Source: Saprospiraceae bacterium (lineage in GTDB: Bacteria > Bacteroidota > Bacteroidia > Chitinophagales > Saprospiraceae). Taken from it: DNA of 64,000 nucleotides. Under the pieces are notes generated by a model. It was given only the letters and a program-made list of their open reading frames with translations, had not been told where the DNA came from and did no database searches. This document shows positions 1-7,572 of the stretch, piece after piece. The translations under genes were made by a program, and so were the position numbers. The first letter of the stretch is position 1. Every line of letters begins with the position of its first letter. The stretch lies in the NCBI GenBank assembly GCA_025055285.1, contig JANWXM010000007.1, positions 62,001 to 126,000 on the forward strand. The letters are read 5' to 3'.

Positions 1-2
1 CG

Positions 3-356
3 CTCCACTTTACTACTCCCAATCCTCCTTATTTAGGAGTAATTGATCCGAAAGGGCGTTTCTTTTACATTGTCTTTCCAAAGGAAAATTCTTTTGGAAA
101 TTTGGTGCCGTTGGTGGATAGCGACCGCTTCGCTGCCATGTCCTCGCTAGCAATTTGCACTGGAGAATTAAAAGCAGACCCTTATACCTACGGCGTCTAC
201 GAGAATCAGCCTGTTTTTACGTGTAGTGGCGTGTATACGTTCATTCTGGGGGATAACCTGCACGTGGATGACCCAAGCTTGCTGAGCACTGCGCGGGTGC
301 GTTATGTGCACAAAGTGCGGCCTAGTCCACCGAATTCCTCAATGGTCATGCATTAA
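3..356 (+). CDS. Hypothetical protein, 5' end outside the window
   Basis: The reading frame is open from the first bases of the window to TAA at 354-356, so this is the C-terminal 117 residues of a larger protein. Internal ATGs exist, but coding-like sequence continues upstream of them to the edge. The visible part is mixed hydrophobic/polar with no membrane segment and ends in a short Pro/Ser-rich tail. I do not recognise the family. It is followed by about 230 bases without a gene before fahA on the same strand. Confidence 0.5.
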   Translation, partial: LHFTTPNPPYLGVIDPKGRFFYIVFPKENSFGNLVPLVDSDRFAAMSSLAICTGELKADPYTYGVYENQPVFTCSGVYTFILGDNLHVDDPSLLSTARVRYVHKVRPSPPNSSMVMH

Positions 357-585
357 TCACGCAAAGCGATTTCTCCCTTCCTTTCGTCACCTGAAAAGGC
401 ACCTGCCCAAGAGCCAGAAAAGAAGAGTGTAGTGCCCGGCTGCATAGAAGAACAGGCAATACCCTTGCACCCAAAAGTCGGCGCAACGCACATCTTTGCG
501 GTAAAGATTTCGCTCTACCTCGTCTTTGCAAGAGGATGAGGCAGGCTCTTCGATATTAACAGGTCTTTAAAACTCTATTTTGACG

Positions 586-1824
586 ATGACAACTTGGCTA
601 CCTATTCCTGCAGACTCTGACTTCTCCATCTACAATCTTCCGTTTGGAATCATCGAGACGCCTAGCGGACGCATGGGTGCGGGTGTACCCATAGGCGATT
701 ATGTTATAGATCTCGTAGCAGCGGCAGACGCGGGCCTTTTTGGTGCGCGGCGCCGTCACGTGCAATTATTCGAACAACCCACTTTGAACAACTTCATCGC
801 TTTGGGGAATGACTTTGCAAAGCGCATTCGGCGGCGCCTACAGCAATGGTTGTGTGAATCTAAACTGCCTAAGAACTCAACTGACATTCTCTACGAGCGT
901 TCGCAGGTGCGCGTTCATCTACCTATACAAGTTGGAGACTACACTGATTTTTACAGCAGTTTAGAACATGCTACGAATGTAGGCAAGATGTTTCGGCCTG
1001 ATAATCCGCTGCTACCCAACTGGCGGTGGCTGCCTATAGGGTATCACGGCCGTGCATCTAGTATTGTTCTAGATGGAACTCCAATAAGGCGCCCATGCGG
1101 GCAAATTCTCCCAAAAGGCTCTGAAACGCCAATATTCGCGGCTACGCAGCAGCTGGATTTTGAACTAGAGATCGCCTTTGTCATTGGTAAAGAAAGCCGC
1201 CTTGGCCATCCCATTCCCATTGAGCAGGCTGAGGAGCATATCTTTGGTTTGCTCCTTTTCAACGACTGGAGTGCCCGAGATATCCAACGCTGGGAGTATG
1301 TGCCCTTAGGGCCCTTTCTAGGCAAAAATTTCGCCTCTTCTATTTCCCCATGGATTGTTACGCTTGAGGCGCTCAAACCCTTTCGAACACGCGGCCCCGT
1401 CCAACGACCCACTCCGCTGGAGTATTTGCGTCTCCGTGGATGGCACCACTACGACATCGCTTTGGAGGTAAGCATTCGTCCGAAAGACGGACCAGAAACG
1501 GTCGTTTGCCGCACAAATACTCGCTACCTTTACTGGTCCATGGCTCAACAACTGGCCCATCATACTATCAACGGCTGCAACGTACGGCCAGGCGACCTAA
1601 TGGCTTCAGGTACTATTAGCGGACCAACTTCCGACAGCTTCGGCTCCTTACTCGAACTGGCCTGGGGCGGCCAAAAACCCATCTCTTTAGCAGATGGTTC
1701 TACCCGTACGTTCTTACTCGATGGCGACACCGTAATCATGCGCGCCTATGCTCAAAGAGGTCACCTCCGTGTCGGATTTGGTCAGGTATGTGGAACAATC
1801 CTCCCTGCCATAAAGGGAGACTAA
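586..1824 (+). CDS. fahA: Fumarylacetoacetase
   Basis: Hydrolyses 4-fumarylacetoacetate to fumarate and acetoacetate, the last step of tyrosine/homogentisate breakdown in the cytosol. The 412-residue length is normal for the family. An N-terminal FAH domain (about residues 13-115) precedes the catalytic domain. Visible family motifs are DFYSSLEHATNVG with the metal-binding Asp and catalytic His, FELEIAFVIG with the two metal-binding Glu, NDWSARDIQ, the Lys in LGKNF and the Thr in ASGTISG. An in-frame TTG lies at 580, but ATG 586 is the better start. No other tyrosine catabolic gene is adjacent, so the pathway is inferred to be completed elsewhere in the genome. Confidence 0.95.
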   Translation: MTTWLPIPADSDFSIYNLPFGIIETPSGRMGAGVPIGDYVIDLVAAADAGLFGARRRHVQLFEQPTLNNFIALGNDFAKRIRRRLQQWLCESKLPKNSTDILYERSQVRVHLPIQVGDYTDFYSSLEHATNVGKMFRPDNPLLPNWRWLPIGYHGRASSIVLDGTPIRRPCGQILPKGSETPIFAATQQLDFELEIAFVIGKESRLGHPIPIEQAEEHIFGLLLFNDWSARDIQRWEYVPLGPFLGKNFASSISPWIVTLEALKPFRTRGPVQRPTPLEYLRLRGWHHYDIALEVSIRPKDGPETVVCRTNTRYLYWSMAQQLAHHTINGCNVRPGDLMASGTISGPTSDSFGSLLELAWGGQKPISLADGSTRTFLLDGDTVIMRAYAQRGHLRVGFGQVCGTILPAIKGD

Positions 1825-1870
1825 AAACAGCCCTTGCACATACGCGGCTAAACGCTGCTTCTTCAGGTAG

Positions 1871-2067
1871 TACCCTCTAGTGCAGCAGGCACATCAAACA
1901 TCCAGTAACCACCCGATAAAGCGGGCGAAGGAGTAGGGCCTCTCTCCTGCACTTGTCATCCTGACAAACATGATATCCACCACAACTGCTTGCCAGCAGG
2001 ACGTGATGTCCCTCAGGATGACAGAGGAAAAAATAGAGAAAGAAGCGATACCCTCTAGTGAACTAGA
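1871..2067. repeat. Intergenic inverted/direct repeat element (MITE-like)
   Basis: The 460-base gap 1825-2284 contains an inverted repeat with 11-base perfect arms, TGTCATCCTGA at 1954-1964 and its complement at 2013-2023. It is bracketed by a 12-base direct repeat TACCCTCTAGTG at 1871-1882 and 2049-2060. The right copy runs into a small palindrome, CTCTAGT/ACTAGAG (about 2053-2068). There is no T-run after the arms, so it does not look like a terminator. GTCATCCTGA-type palindromes are common intergenic repeats in bacteria of this phylum, from memory. No open frame of note lies inside. Confidence 0.5.
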
Positions 2068-2284
2068 GAGCCGTAGAGCGTTAGATGAATGTGCTCCAAA
2101 ATTTCACCGCCTAACCCGTCAGCAAAAAGCGCCTTCCACAGCAGGTTAAATGCAGAAAAGACGATTTTCGCTGCATCAGCGTAACATTAGCAGTCAACAC
2201 ACGCCCCAACCATTAGAAATAGCTTAAAAAAGTCCATTAAAAAGGCGACTTTCGCCCTAAACTTTTAGAGAAGTAAGTAAACCA

Positions 2285-2602
2285 ATGGCATTTCTCATTT
2301 TCTACGTCACCCATCCTGACGAGTCTGTCGCGCGTCAAATCGCCAAACAGGTCGTGGAAAAGCGCCTAGTTGCCTGTGCTAATGTTTTTCCAATTCAAAG
2401 CATCTATTGGTGGGATGGCGAAGTACAGCACGAAGGCGAGTGGGTTTCTATTCTAAAGACAAGCCTCGAACTCGAAGCAGAGGTAGAGCAGGCACTCCGA
2501 GCTCTTCATCCCTATCAGACTCCTTGCTTCTTGCGCTTCGAGGTCCGCGCCAACGAGGATTATGAGCGATGGATTCACGAGAGTACAACGAAGGCCTCAT
2601 AG
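2285..2602 (+). CDS. cutA: CutA divalent-cation tolerance protein
   Basis: A 105-residue CutA1 family protein, a small cytosolic trimer with a ferredoxin-like fold linked to divalent metal tolerance, whose biochemical role is unsettled. The signature VACANVFPIQSIYWWDGEVQ and the following EWVSILKTS are diagnostic, as is the LHPYQTPC segment near residue 78. Length equals the family norm, and ATG 2285 is the only sensible start. It stands alone between the repeat-bearing gap and a decayed peroxidase gene on the opposite strand. Confidence 0.93.
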   Translation: MAFLIFYVTHPDESVARQIAKQVVEKRLVACANVFPIQSIYWWDGEVQHEGEWVSILKTSLELEAEVEQALRALHPYQTPCFLRFEVRANEDYERWIHESTTKAS

Positions 2603-2669
2603 CTTCCACTCCTTGAGGAAGAGCCTGCTTTTTTGTACATCCTTTGAGGAGAGTTTTTCGTAGCTCTTT

Positions 2670-3317
2670 TCATGTCCATTCTAGGAAATGGCAATCGTGG
2701 AGAAATTCTTCGTTGCATAGAGTACCCAGAAAAGCGATAATCCTCCGCTTCTCATCCGTAGCGAGCGAAATGCCTAGTTTATCATCAGGTCGATGCAGAA
2801 GTGGAGCAAGCGGCAGGGAATCTCTCACTCCTTTAGAGCATGACGGTCAAGCATCCCTTTGAGGGTCTTAAAACGACCGTCGTGCATGTAGAGATTCTGT
2901 CAGAGATATTGCGAGGAGGAAGCACAGGAATCTTAACCCTGTCACTAAGGAGCGCACTTACCTCAAAGCGACCTTTATTGGAGTCGAAAGATTTACCCAG
3001 TTCATTATTTTGTAGAATAGCACAAATGTCATTAAATCTAGGTATGAAACCTCGCCGTTCTGAAAAAAGATTCTGTGCCATAGCGGATTTTGGAGAGTCA
3101 AGGTATAGCGGCGCCTCAACAAACCGTCAATATCATGCCCAACGGGATGATTGAGGTGGCTAAAGGCAGTATATGGGATATACTAATCTCCACAAGCCAC
3201 AGTGTTGCTGCGCGAAGGAATTGAGTCTTGAAATGACTGCTTTCTCAGAGCAAGACCGGCCTTCATTACTGGATTTCAATTCAGGTCATATGTCGGTTCT
3301 AGAGAGTTAGCAGGCAT
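2670..3317 (-). pseudogene. Decayed di-heme cytochrome c peroxidase / MbnH-like gene
   Basis: Reading the minus strand across frames gives successive pieces of the bacterial di-heme cytochrome c peroxidase (MauG/MbnH) family. Near 3317-3180 there is SLEPTYDLN, a stop, then NPVMKAGLALRKQ and SNTVACGD. Near 3165-3075 there is AFSHLNHPVGHDIDGLL followed by LTLQNPLWHRIFFQNGE. At 3030-2895 there is QNNELGKSFDSNKGRFEV and PPRNIS. At 2890-2825 there is YMHDGRFKTLKGMLD. At 2836-2670 there is DDKLGISLATDEKRR, IIAFLGTL and NEEFL, ending at TGA. At least three frame changes, in-frame stops and an internal deletion between the IFFQNGE and QNNELG pieces are needed. No CxxCH heme site survives. Family assignment comes from remembered consensus, not a search. 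On the same strand it lies downstream of a lipoprotein gene and a decayed MbnP-like gene. Confidence 0.8.
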
Positions 3318-3424
3318 TCAAACATAGGATGAGTGTCGTCCTCCTAACAACTCGTTGTGGCTAAAGCGTATGTGGTTCTTGGAAGAACATACCACCTCGA
3401 AATATTAAAGCCCATACCGATAAG

Positions 3425-3838
3425 TCAGTGCTTTTCTGTCACATAGAGAATAGTATCTATTTTCCCCCTCCCCTCATCTAGAGAAATTCGCACCGGCAAA
3501 TTGCCGTATACATCGTGCGGATAATAAAGGCTATCATAGCCTATGCCTATCAGCCAGTGGCGGCCCTCTGGAACGCCCGTAATGCACCCGCGCCCTTGAG
3601 CATCAGTAATAAACATCGCGTTGAAATAAGAACGCGGTTGCCTATAACCCGGAAAAGAATCTGCAAAGAACTTCACATAAACAGTGCAGGCAGGAATAGG
3701 CCAGGTATGGTGAATCGTACGCACGCAAATGCTGGTTGGTAGAGGAATAGACTCAGGAGGTTCTTGACGGCAAGCCACAACGCTAAGCCCTACGGAAATG
3801 CCCCCAAGCCAGTTCAGAAAACTCATCCTTGCGCCCAT
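3425..3838 (-). CDS. Small lipoprotein, carboxypeptidase-regulatory-like fold possible
   Basis: A 137-residue intact frame. The N-terminus has a hydrophobic stretch ending in VVAC (Cys 23), a lipobox, so the mature protein should be a membrane-anchored lipoprotein. The rest resembles a small beta-sandwich: TVYVKFF, a DAQGRGCITGVPEG turn like those in carboxypeptidase-regulatory domains, then LPVRISLDEG. Two starts are possible, ATG at 3838 or ATG at 3826, and both leave a signal sequence. It sits between decayed MbnP-like and MbnH-like genes on the same strand and was probably their operon companion. Function is unknown. Confidence 0.65.
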   Translation of the reverse strand: MGARMSFLNWLGGISVGLSVVACRQEPPESIPLPTSICVRTIHHTWPIPACTVYVKFFADSFPGYRQPRSYFNAMFITDAQGRGCITGVPEGRHWLIGIGYDSLYYPHDVYGNLPVRISLDEGRGKIDTILYVTEKH

Positions 3839-3879
3839 AAGTACATATGTTTGTTTTTAAAGTTATCTTTAAACAAAGG

Positions 3880-3910
3880 CCGGAGCTACTGTTTTTCCCA
3901 GTAGCTCCGG
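3880..3910 (-). terminator. 12-bp hairpin downstream of the decayed MbnP-like gene
   Basis: Perfect 12-bp inverted repeat CCGGAGCTACTG / CAGTAGCTCCGG with a 7-base loop. It lies 20 bases past the last stop of the decayed MbnP-like gene. On the minus strand it is followed by a moderately T-rich stretch (CCTTTGTTT), so it is a plausible factor-independent terminator left from the original transcription unit. Confidence 0.6.
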
Positions 3911-3929
3911 ACAAAAATCAGATCGTAGA

Positions 3930-4685
3930 TTATGAATATGGTATAGCGTAAACATGTTTATGTTGTTGTCTGCCATACTCTTCAGGAGTGGGAGATGCAT
4001 GTACATTGAGGTTGGTAGCGAAGCCGACGTTGTTCAGACGAGCAAATATCGCCGGAGTATCCACCTACACATGAAGGTGCAGAACGCCCTTTTGCCGAAC
4101 TTTGGCTATTTCGCCACCGCGCGCTTTCAAACACCGTAGTAGTTTTGATATAGTTGATTGTCGCTACAAAACGGTCTCCGCATAAATCAAAGTAATACTG
4201 GAAGATACGGTCATCTGCTCCTAGATTTACAGGCGCTTGAGGTGACGCACTTTCTATTTTTTCTTTTACGAAGGTATAATTTGCACTGCAGTTCCAGCAC
4301 ATTCCTTGGGTGCCACCAGCAGGATCCAATATGCCCACGCGTTCAGCCGCTAGGCTGGTACTTTCAAGGCTATTTATTCTGATGACGAAGCGCAAAGCTG
4401 TGATCTCCTGCGAGTACATCGTTCAAATCTTCCGGCTCTCTGCATCTTCGCGCTCAAGGCAGCACGAATCATTAGGAATTATCATCCCAGCGCCCCCTAG
4501 TAAACGAAGTTACCGACGAAGTAGTTGAAATAACTAGACTTTAGTTTCTCTCCTAGGGCATTTTCATGTTCTGTATTGAAAATCGGAAGACTTATTTCCT
4601 GTGCAATTCTAAAACTCAAGCCCAGGACAGCAGATTTCATCGCTACAAAAAACAGTAAAAAGCAACAAGGTGGTAAAAATTTTCA
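3930..4685 (-). pseudogene. Decayed MbnP-like exported protein gene
   Basis: On the minus strand a frame opens at GTG 4685 with a signal-peptide-like start (MKFLPPCCFLLFFVA) and continues with LSFRIAQEISLPIFNTEHE and SSYFNYFVGNFVY to a stop at 4497-4499. A second frame then carries INSLESTSLAAERVG, ILDPAGGTQGMCWNCSANYT and FQYYFDLCGDRF. A third carries ARGGEIAKVRQKGVLHLHV, a TAG at 4065-4067, then VDTPAIFARLNNVGF, and ends TAA at 3930-3932. The order (Ser-rich start, FNYFVxNF, LDPxxGxxGMxWxxxxxY, a hydrophobic VDxxxIF end) matches the MbnP-like family as remembered. At least two frameshifts and two in-frame stops make it non-functional. Confidence 0.75.
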
Positions 4686-5055
4686 CATCCAACAAAACTC
4701 GGAGGACACCCTGGTCCCGTCTCTATATCGGCAAATAGGGTGATTTTTAGAAGCTTCCGAAAACTGTTCATCAACGGAAAATAGTGATTGCTCCTTTTTC
4801 ACCTCCCCTCATCCTCTTGAGCAGATAGCATTCGCCCTCCCCTTCCTTTTTGAGACGCGCCTTGTTCCCGTGCTTTTGTGCTCATCTTGCACGCCGCCAC
4901 TACCAATCAATTGTCCATGACATGTGAACCCATATATTCAAGAGCAGCCTTACTATTCTCTTGATTCCTAGTGCTCAACACACATCGTAACACCGTAGGC
5001 ATACTTCTGCTTTTCTCTTCTTTTTCGACTGCTTCTCATGCAAAAGAGTAGGTAA
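4686..5055. other. Gene-free stretch
   Basis: About 370 bases between the decayed MbnP-like gene and the DUF2892 gene. It has only short frames and no recognised motif, hairpin or promoter element. It may contain further eroded coding sequence that I could not assign. Confidence 0.4.
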
Positions 5056-5253
5056 TTAGCGACGAGCAGTATTCCTTCGTGATTCTAAAAAACTCTTTAC
5101 CGGACACCATCCCAGCAATCCGCGCAAGAAAAGCGGAAAACCCAATGCCGCTAACCAGTATTGATGGGAGAAAAGACCAATTATAACCACACCCATCATC
5201 ATCAAGAAGGAGGCAATTACCTCACCTACCGACAAATTATATTCAAACTTCAT
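5056..5253 (-). CDS. DUF2892 family small membrane protein
   Basis: A 65-residue protein with two closely spaced hydrophobic segments (about 9-28 and 31-48) followed by RGLLGWCPVKSF and a basic tail. The GWCP motif after two membrane helices is typical of DUF2892, the inner-membrane module also fused to rhodanese in YgaP-type proteins. Molecular function is unknown. ATG 5253 gives the expected family length. It is separated from pyk by 140 bases on the same strand and has no obvious operon partner. Confidence 0.8.
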   Translation of the reverse strand: MKFEYNLSVGEVIASFLMMMGVVIIGLFSHQYWLAALGFPLFLRGLLGWCPVKSFLESRRNTARR

Positions 5254-5393
5254 GATCAGACAGCGTTTTTCACCAAAGGTAGAGTCACTGCTGGTCAGCG
5301 TATTATGACTTAGATCATGCAGGAAACTGATTTCTATACAATTGCTCCTGTCTTCCTCATCACCTCAGATGCGCATCAGTCGACGTGAAAAAG

Positions 5394-6884
5394 CTAATCT
5401 ACGACAGTCACCTTGAGCATATTCGTGCGCCCTCGTTTGTGAAGCGGCATAGAAGCGGTATTGATTAAAATATCATTTGGAGCAACAATGCCGGCATTCT
5501 TGAGAATGTCATTACAATCCTGGATGGTTTCATCCGTACCCGTATCGCGGTCGTAGTAGAAGCATTGTACACCCCACAACAGGTTTAGCGTATTCAAAAT
5601 GTGACGTTTATCACTGAAAATAAAGATGCGCACTTTTGGCCGATAGCTACTCATTTTGAATGCAGAATAGCCCGTCACTGTTAAGCCCACGATTCCTTTG
5701 GCACCGATTTCTTCTGCTACGCGACAAGCATTAAAGCAGATGACGTCATTTTGGAAGGTGCTGGCGTGAGTGACAGCCTTAGGACGCTTCGCCTCAATTT
5801 GCGGCCAATAATGACGTTCTGCCTCCTCGATAATACGCGTCATGGCGCGCACAACTAGGAGAGGATGTGCTCCAATTGCTGTTTCACCGCTAAGCATAAC
5901 AGCGTCGGCACCGTCTAACACAGCGTTGGCTACGTCAGTAATTTCAGCACGCGTCGGCGAAGGATTTTTGATCATACTATCCATCATCTGAGTAGCAACA
6001 ACGACTGGCCGCGAGAACTGCATGCAAAGTTGAATGATTTCTTTCTGCAGCATCGGTAAGCGCTCCATAGGCATCTCAATGGCTAAGTCACCGCGAGCGA
6101 TCATAATGCCATTGGCAGCCTTAACGATAGAGCGGATATTTCGTACAGCCTCAGGTTTCTCGATCTTCGCCATCACTTTGGCGCCGTGCCCTCGAGCCTC
6201 AATGCGGCGGCGCAGGTCCTCAACATCCTTGGGCGAACGCACGAACGATAAAGCAATCCAATTTACCGAAGGCTGGGAAAGAATGAAGTCTAAGTCGCGA
6301 AGATCCTTTTCCGTCAAGGAAGGAAGTTTGATATGCGTATCAGGTAAATTAATGCCTTTGTTACTGCCCAAAATACCACCGTGCAAGCAGCGAAGCACAA
6401 CGGTATCCTTTTTGTTAGTGGAAAGTACCTCGAACTCTAACCTACCATCGTCCATGAGGATGCGTTCCCCTACCTCGCAGTCTTCAGCAAACTGTTCGTA
6501 AGACATGTAGATGCGTTCGCGAGTTCCTACGACCTCCTCGTTAACTATGGTGATGAGGTCGCCAGGCTTTACCTCAATGCTATCGTTTTCTATCTTTCCT
6601 ATGCGCAGTTTTGGCCCTTGCAAGTCTGCCAAGATGCCTATGTGGAGATGATATTCCCGGTTAATTTCCTCAATGCAACGGATAACTTCCAGATGGTCTT
6701 CGTGGGTACCATGGCTAAAATTGAGTCGAAAAACATCTACCCCAGCCTCTATTAGGGCTAGCAGTTGCTCAGGCTTACGCGATGCAGGACCTACCGTGGC
6801 GATAATTTTAGTATTCTGACCACACGTTTTACGCATAAGAGGAACATTTTGAGAAAACAGCGTCTCTGCCTCTTCCCTAGTCAT
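5394..6884 (-). CDS. pyk: Pyruvate kinase
   Basis: Converts phosphoenolpyruvate and ADP to pyruvate and ATP in glycolysis. The 496 residues contain TKIIATVGPASRKPEQL at about 25, VFRLNFSHGTHEDH at about 51, the substrate-loop MAKIEKP with the catalytic Lys, IARGDLAIEMP, and ATQMMDSMIKNPSPTRAE followed by VMLSGETAIG. The C-terminal allosteric domain is present. A second possible start is Met 17, but the TATCTTTG promoter element at 6934-6941 gives the first ATG a leader of about 40 bases. It is divergent from acpP across an AT-rich 296-base gap. Confidence 0.97.
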   Translation of the reverse strand: MTREEAETLFSQNVPLMRKTCGQNTKIIATVGPASRKPEQLLALIEAGVDVFRLNFSHGTHEDHLEVIRCIEEINREYHLHIGILADLQGPKLRIGKIENDSIEVKPGDLITIVNEEVVGTRERIYMSYEQFAEDCEVGERILMDDGRLEFEVLSTNKKDTVVLRCLHGGILGSNKGINLPDTHIKLPSLTEKDLRDLDFILSQPSVNWIALSFVRSPKDVEDLRRRIEARGHGAKVMAKIEKPEAVRNIRSIVKAANGIMIARGDLAIEMPMERLPMLQKEIIQLCMQFSRPVVVATQMMDSMIKNPSPTRAEITDVANAVLDGADAVMLSGETAIGAHPLLVVRAMTRIIEEAERHYWPQIEAKRPKAVTHASTFQNDVICFNACRVAEEIGAKGIVGLTVTGYSAFKMSSYRPKVRIFIFSDKRHILNTLNLLWGVQCFYYDRDTGTDETIQDCNDILKNAGIVAPNDILINTASMPLHKRGRTNMLKVTVVD

Positions 6885-6933
6885 AATTAGGTCGTTTTTT
6901 ATTTAGTGTCAAAAAAACAATAAGTCGGTAGCG

Positions 6934-6941
6934 CAAAGATA
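6934..6941 (-). promoter_or_regulatory. -7 element TATCTTTG for pyk
   Basis: Matches the Bacteroidota -7 consensus TAnnTTTG on the minus strand, about 50 bases before the pyk ATG. The surrounding 6885-7180 gap is strongly AT-rich and serves divergent pyk and acpP. A weaker plus-strand candidate, TTTCTTTG at 7129-7136, could serve acpP. Confidence 0.65.
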
Positions 6942-7180
6942 GGAAACTCGACCTCTTCGTAGGGTAAGTTTGACGACAAAACACTGTTTTTTAATAAGAA
7001 ATAAACATCGAATGAAAAACGACTTTTTATAATATGTAAGTGTAAAAAAAACAAATACTGGTCATTGTTTAGATAAAGCATAGTAAAAAAATCCCAAATA
7101 AAAATTTTTTTAAAAAGTGCGATAGCCGTTTCTTTGCCCCCGAAAAAAGGTATTTTTTCACTTAAAGTTCATCAAAGATT

Positions 7181-7420
7181 ATGGCAAGCATCGCCGAACG
7201 CGTAAAAAAGATCATAGTTGACAAGTTAGGCGTAGATGAGAGCGAAGTGACGCCTGAGGCCAGTTTCATTCAAGACTTGGGGGCCGACTCGCTCGACACA
7301 GTAGAGCTCATTATGGAATTCGAGCGAGAATTCGATGTTTCCATCCCCGACGAGCAAGCTGAGAAGATTCAAACTGTGGGGCAAGCCATAGAGTATTTAG
7401 AGAAACAACTCGCCTCTTAA
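7181..7420 (+). CDS. acpP: Acyl carrier protein
   Basis: A 79-residue acidic carrier that holds growing fatty acyl chains on phosphopantetheine in the type II fatty acid synthase. The [17 protein letters not shown] motif carries the modified Ser 37. Length and composition are standard. It is followed by a strong hairpin terminator at 7462-7495, then fabF with its own promoter, so acpP can be expressed in excess of fabF. Confidence 0.98.
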   Translation: MASIAERVKKIIVDKLGVDESEVTPEASFIQDLGADSLDTVELIMEFEREFDVSIPDEQAEKIQTVGQAIEYLEKQLAS

Positions 7421-7461
7421 AACGAGAAAGGGCCCTTTCCTTTGCCCACAGGAAGCAATAA

Positions 7462-7495
7462 AAAAGGTTCAGAGCGGCGGCGCTCTGAACCTTTT
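7462..7495 (+). terminator. Strong terminator after acpP
   Basis: A 15-bp perfect stem (AAAAGGTTCAGAGCG with its complement) and a 4-base loop GCGG. The right arm ends in TTTT. It lies 41 bases past the acpP stop. Because the stem ends in A/T runs it could work in both directions. The same T-run supplies a TTTG that may be the -33 element for the fabF promoter. Confidence 0.85.
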
Positions 7496-7518
7496 GGCAT
7501 TTAGCAGAGGTCTTTTTA

Positions 7519-7526
7519 TACCTTTG
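7519..7526 (+). promoter_or_regulatory. -7 element TACCTTTG for fabF
   Basis: Exact TAnnTTTG match 47 bases before the fabF ATG. A TTTG at 7493-7496 lies 22 bases upstream and could be the -33 element, which would make the promoter overlap the acpP terminator. Confidence 0.75.
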
Positions 7527-7572
7527 CGTCAGTTTGTTCTGTCCTTTTACAGACACGAGACCTTTCGTTAAC

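Noticed and set aside
1044-1563. Two overlapping minus-strand frames inside fahA.
   Set aside because: They are mirror frames of a clearly conserved enzyme gene and have no recognisable protein features.
7427-7438. Palindrome AAAGGGCCCTTT just after acpP.
   Set aside because: Short, no loop, and overshadowed by the true terminator at 7462-7495; likely chance.
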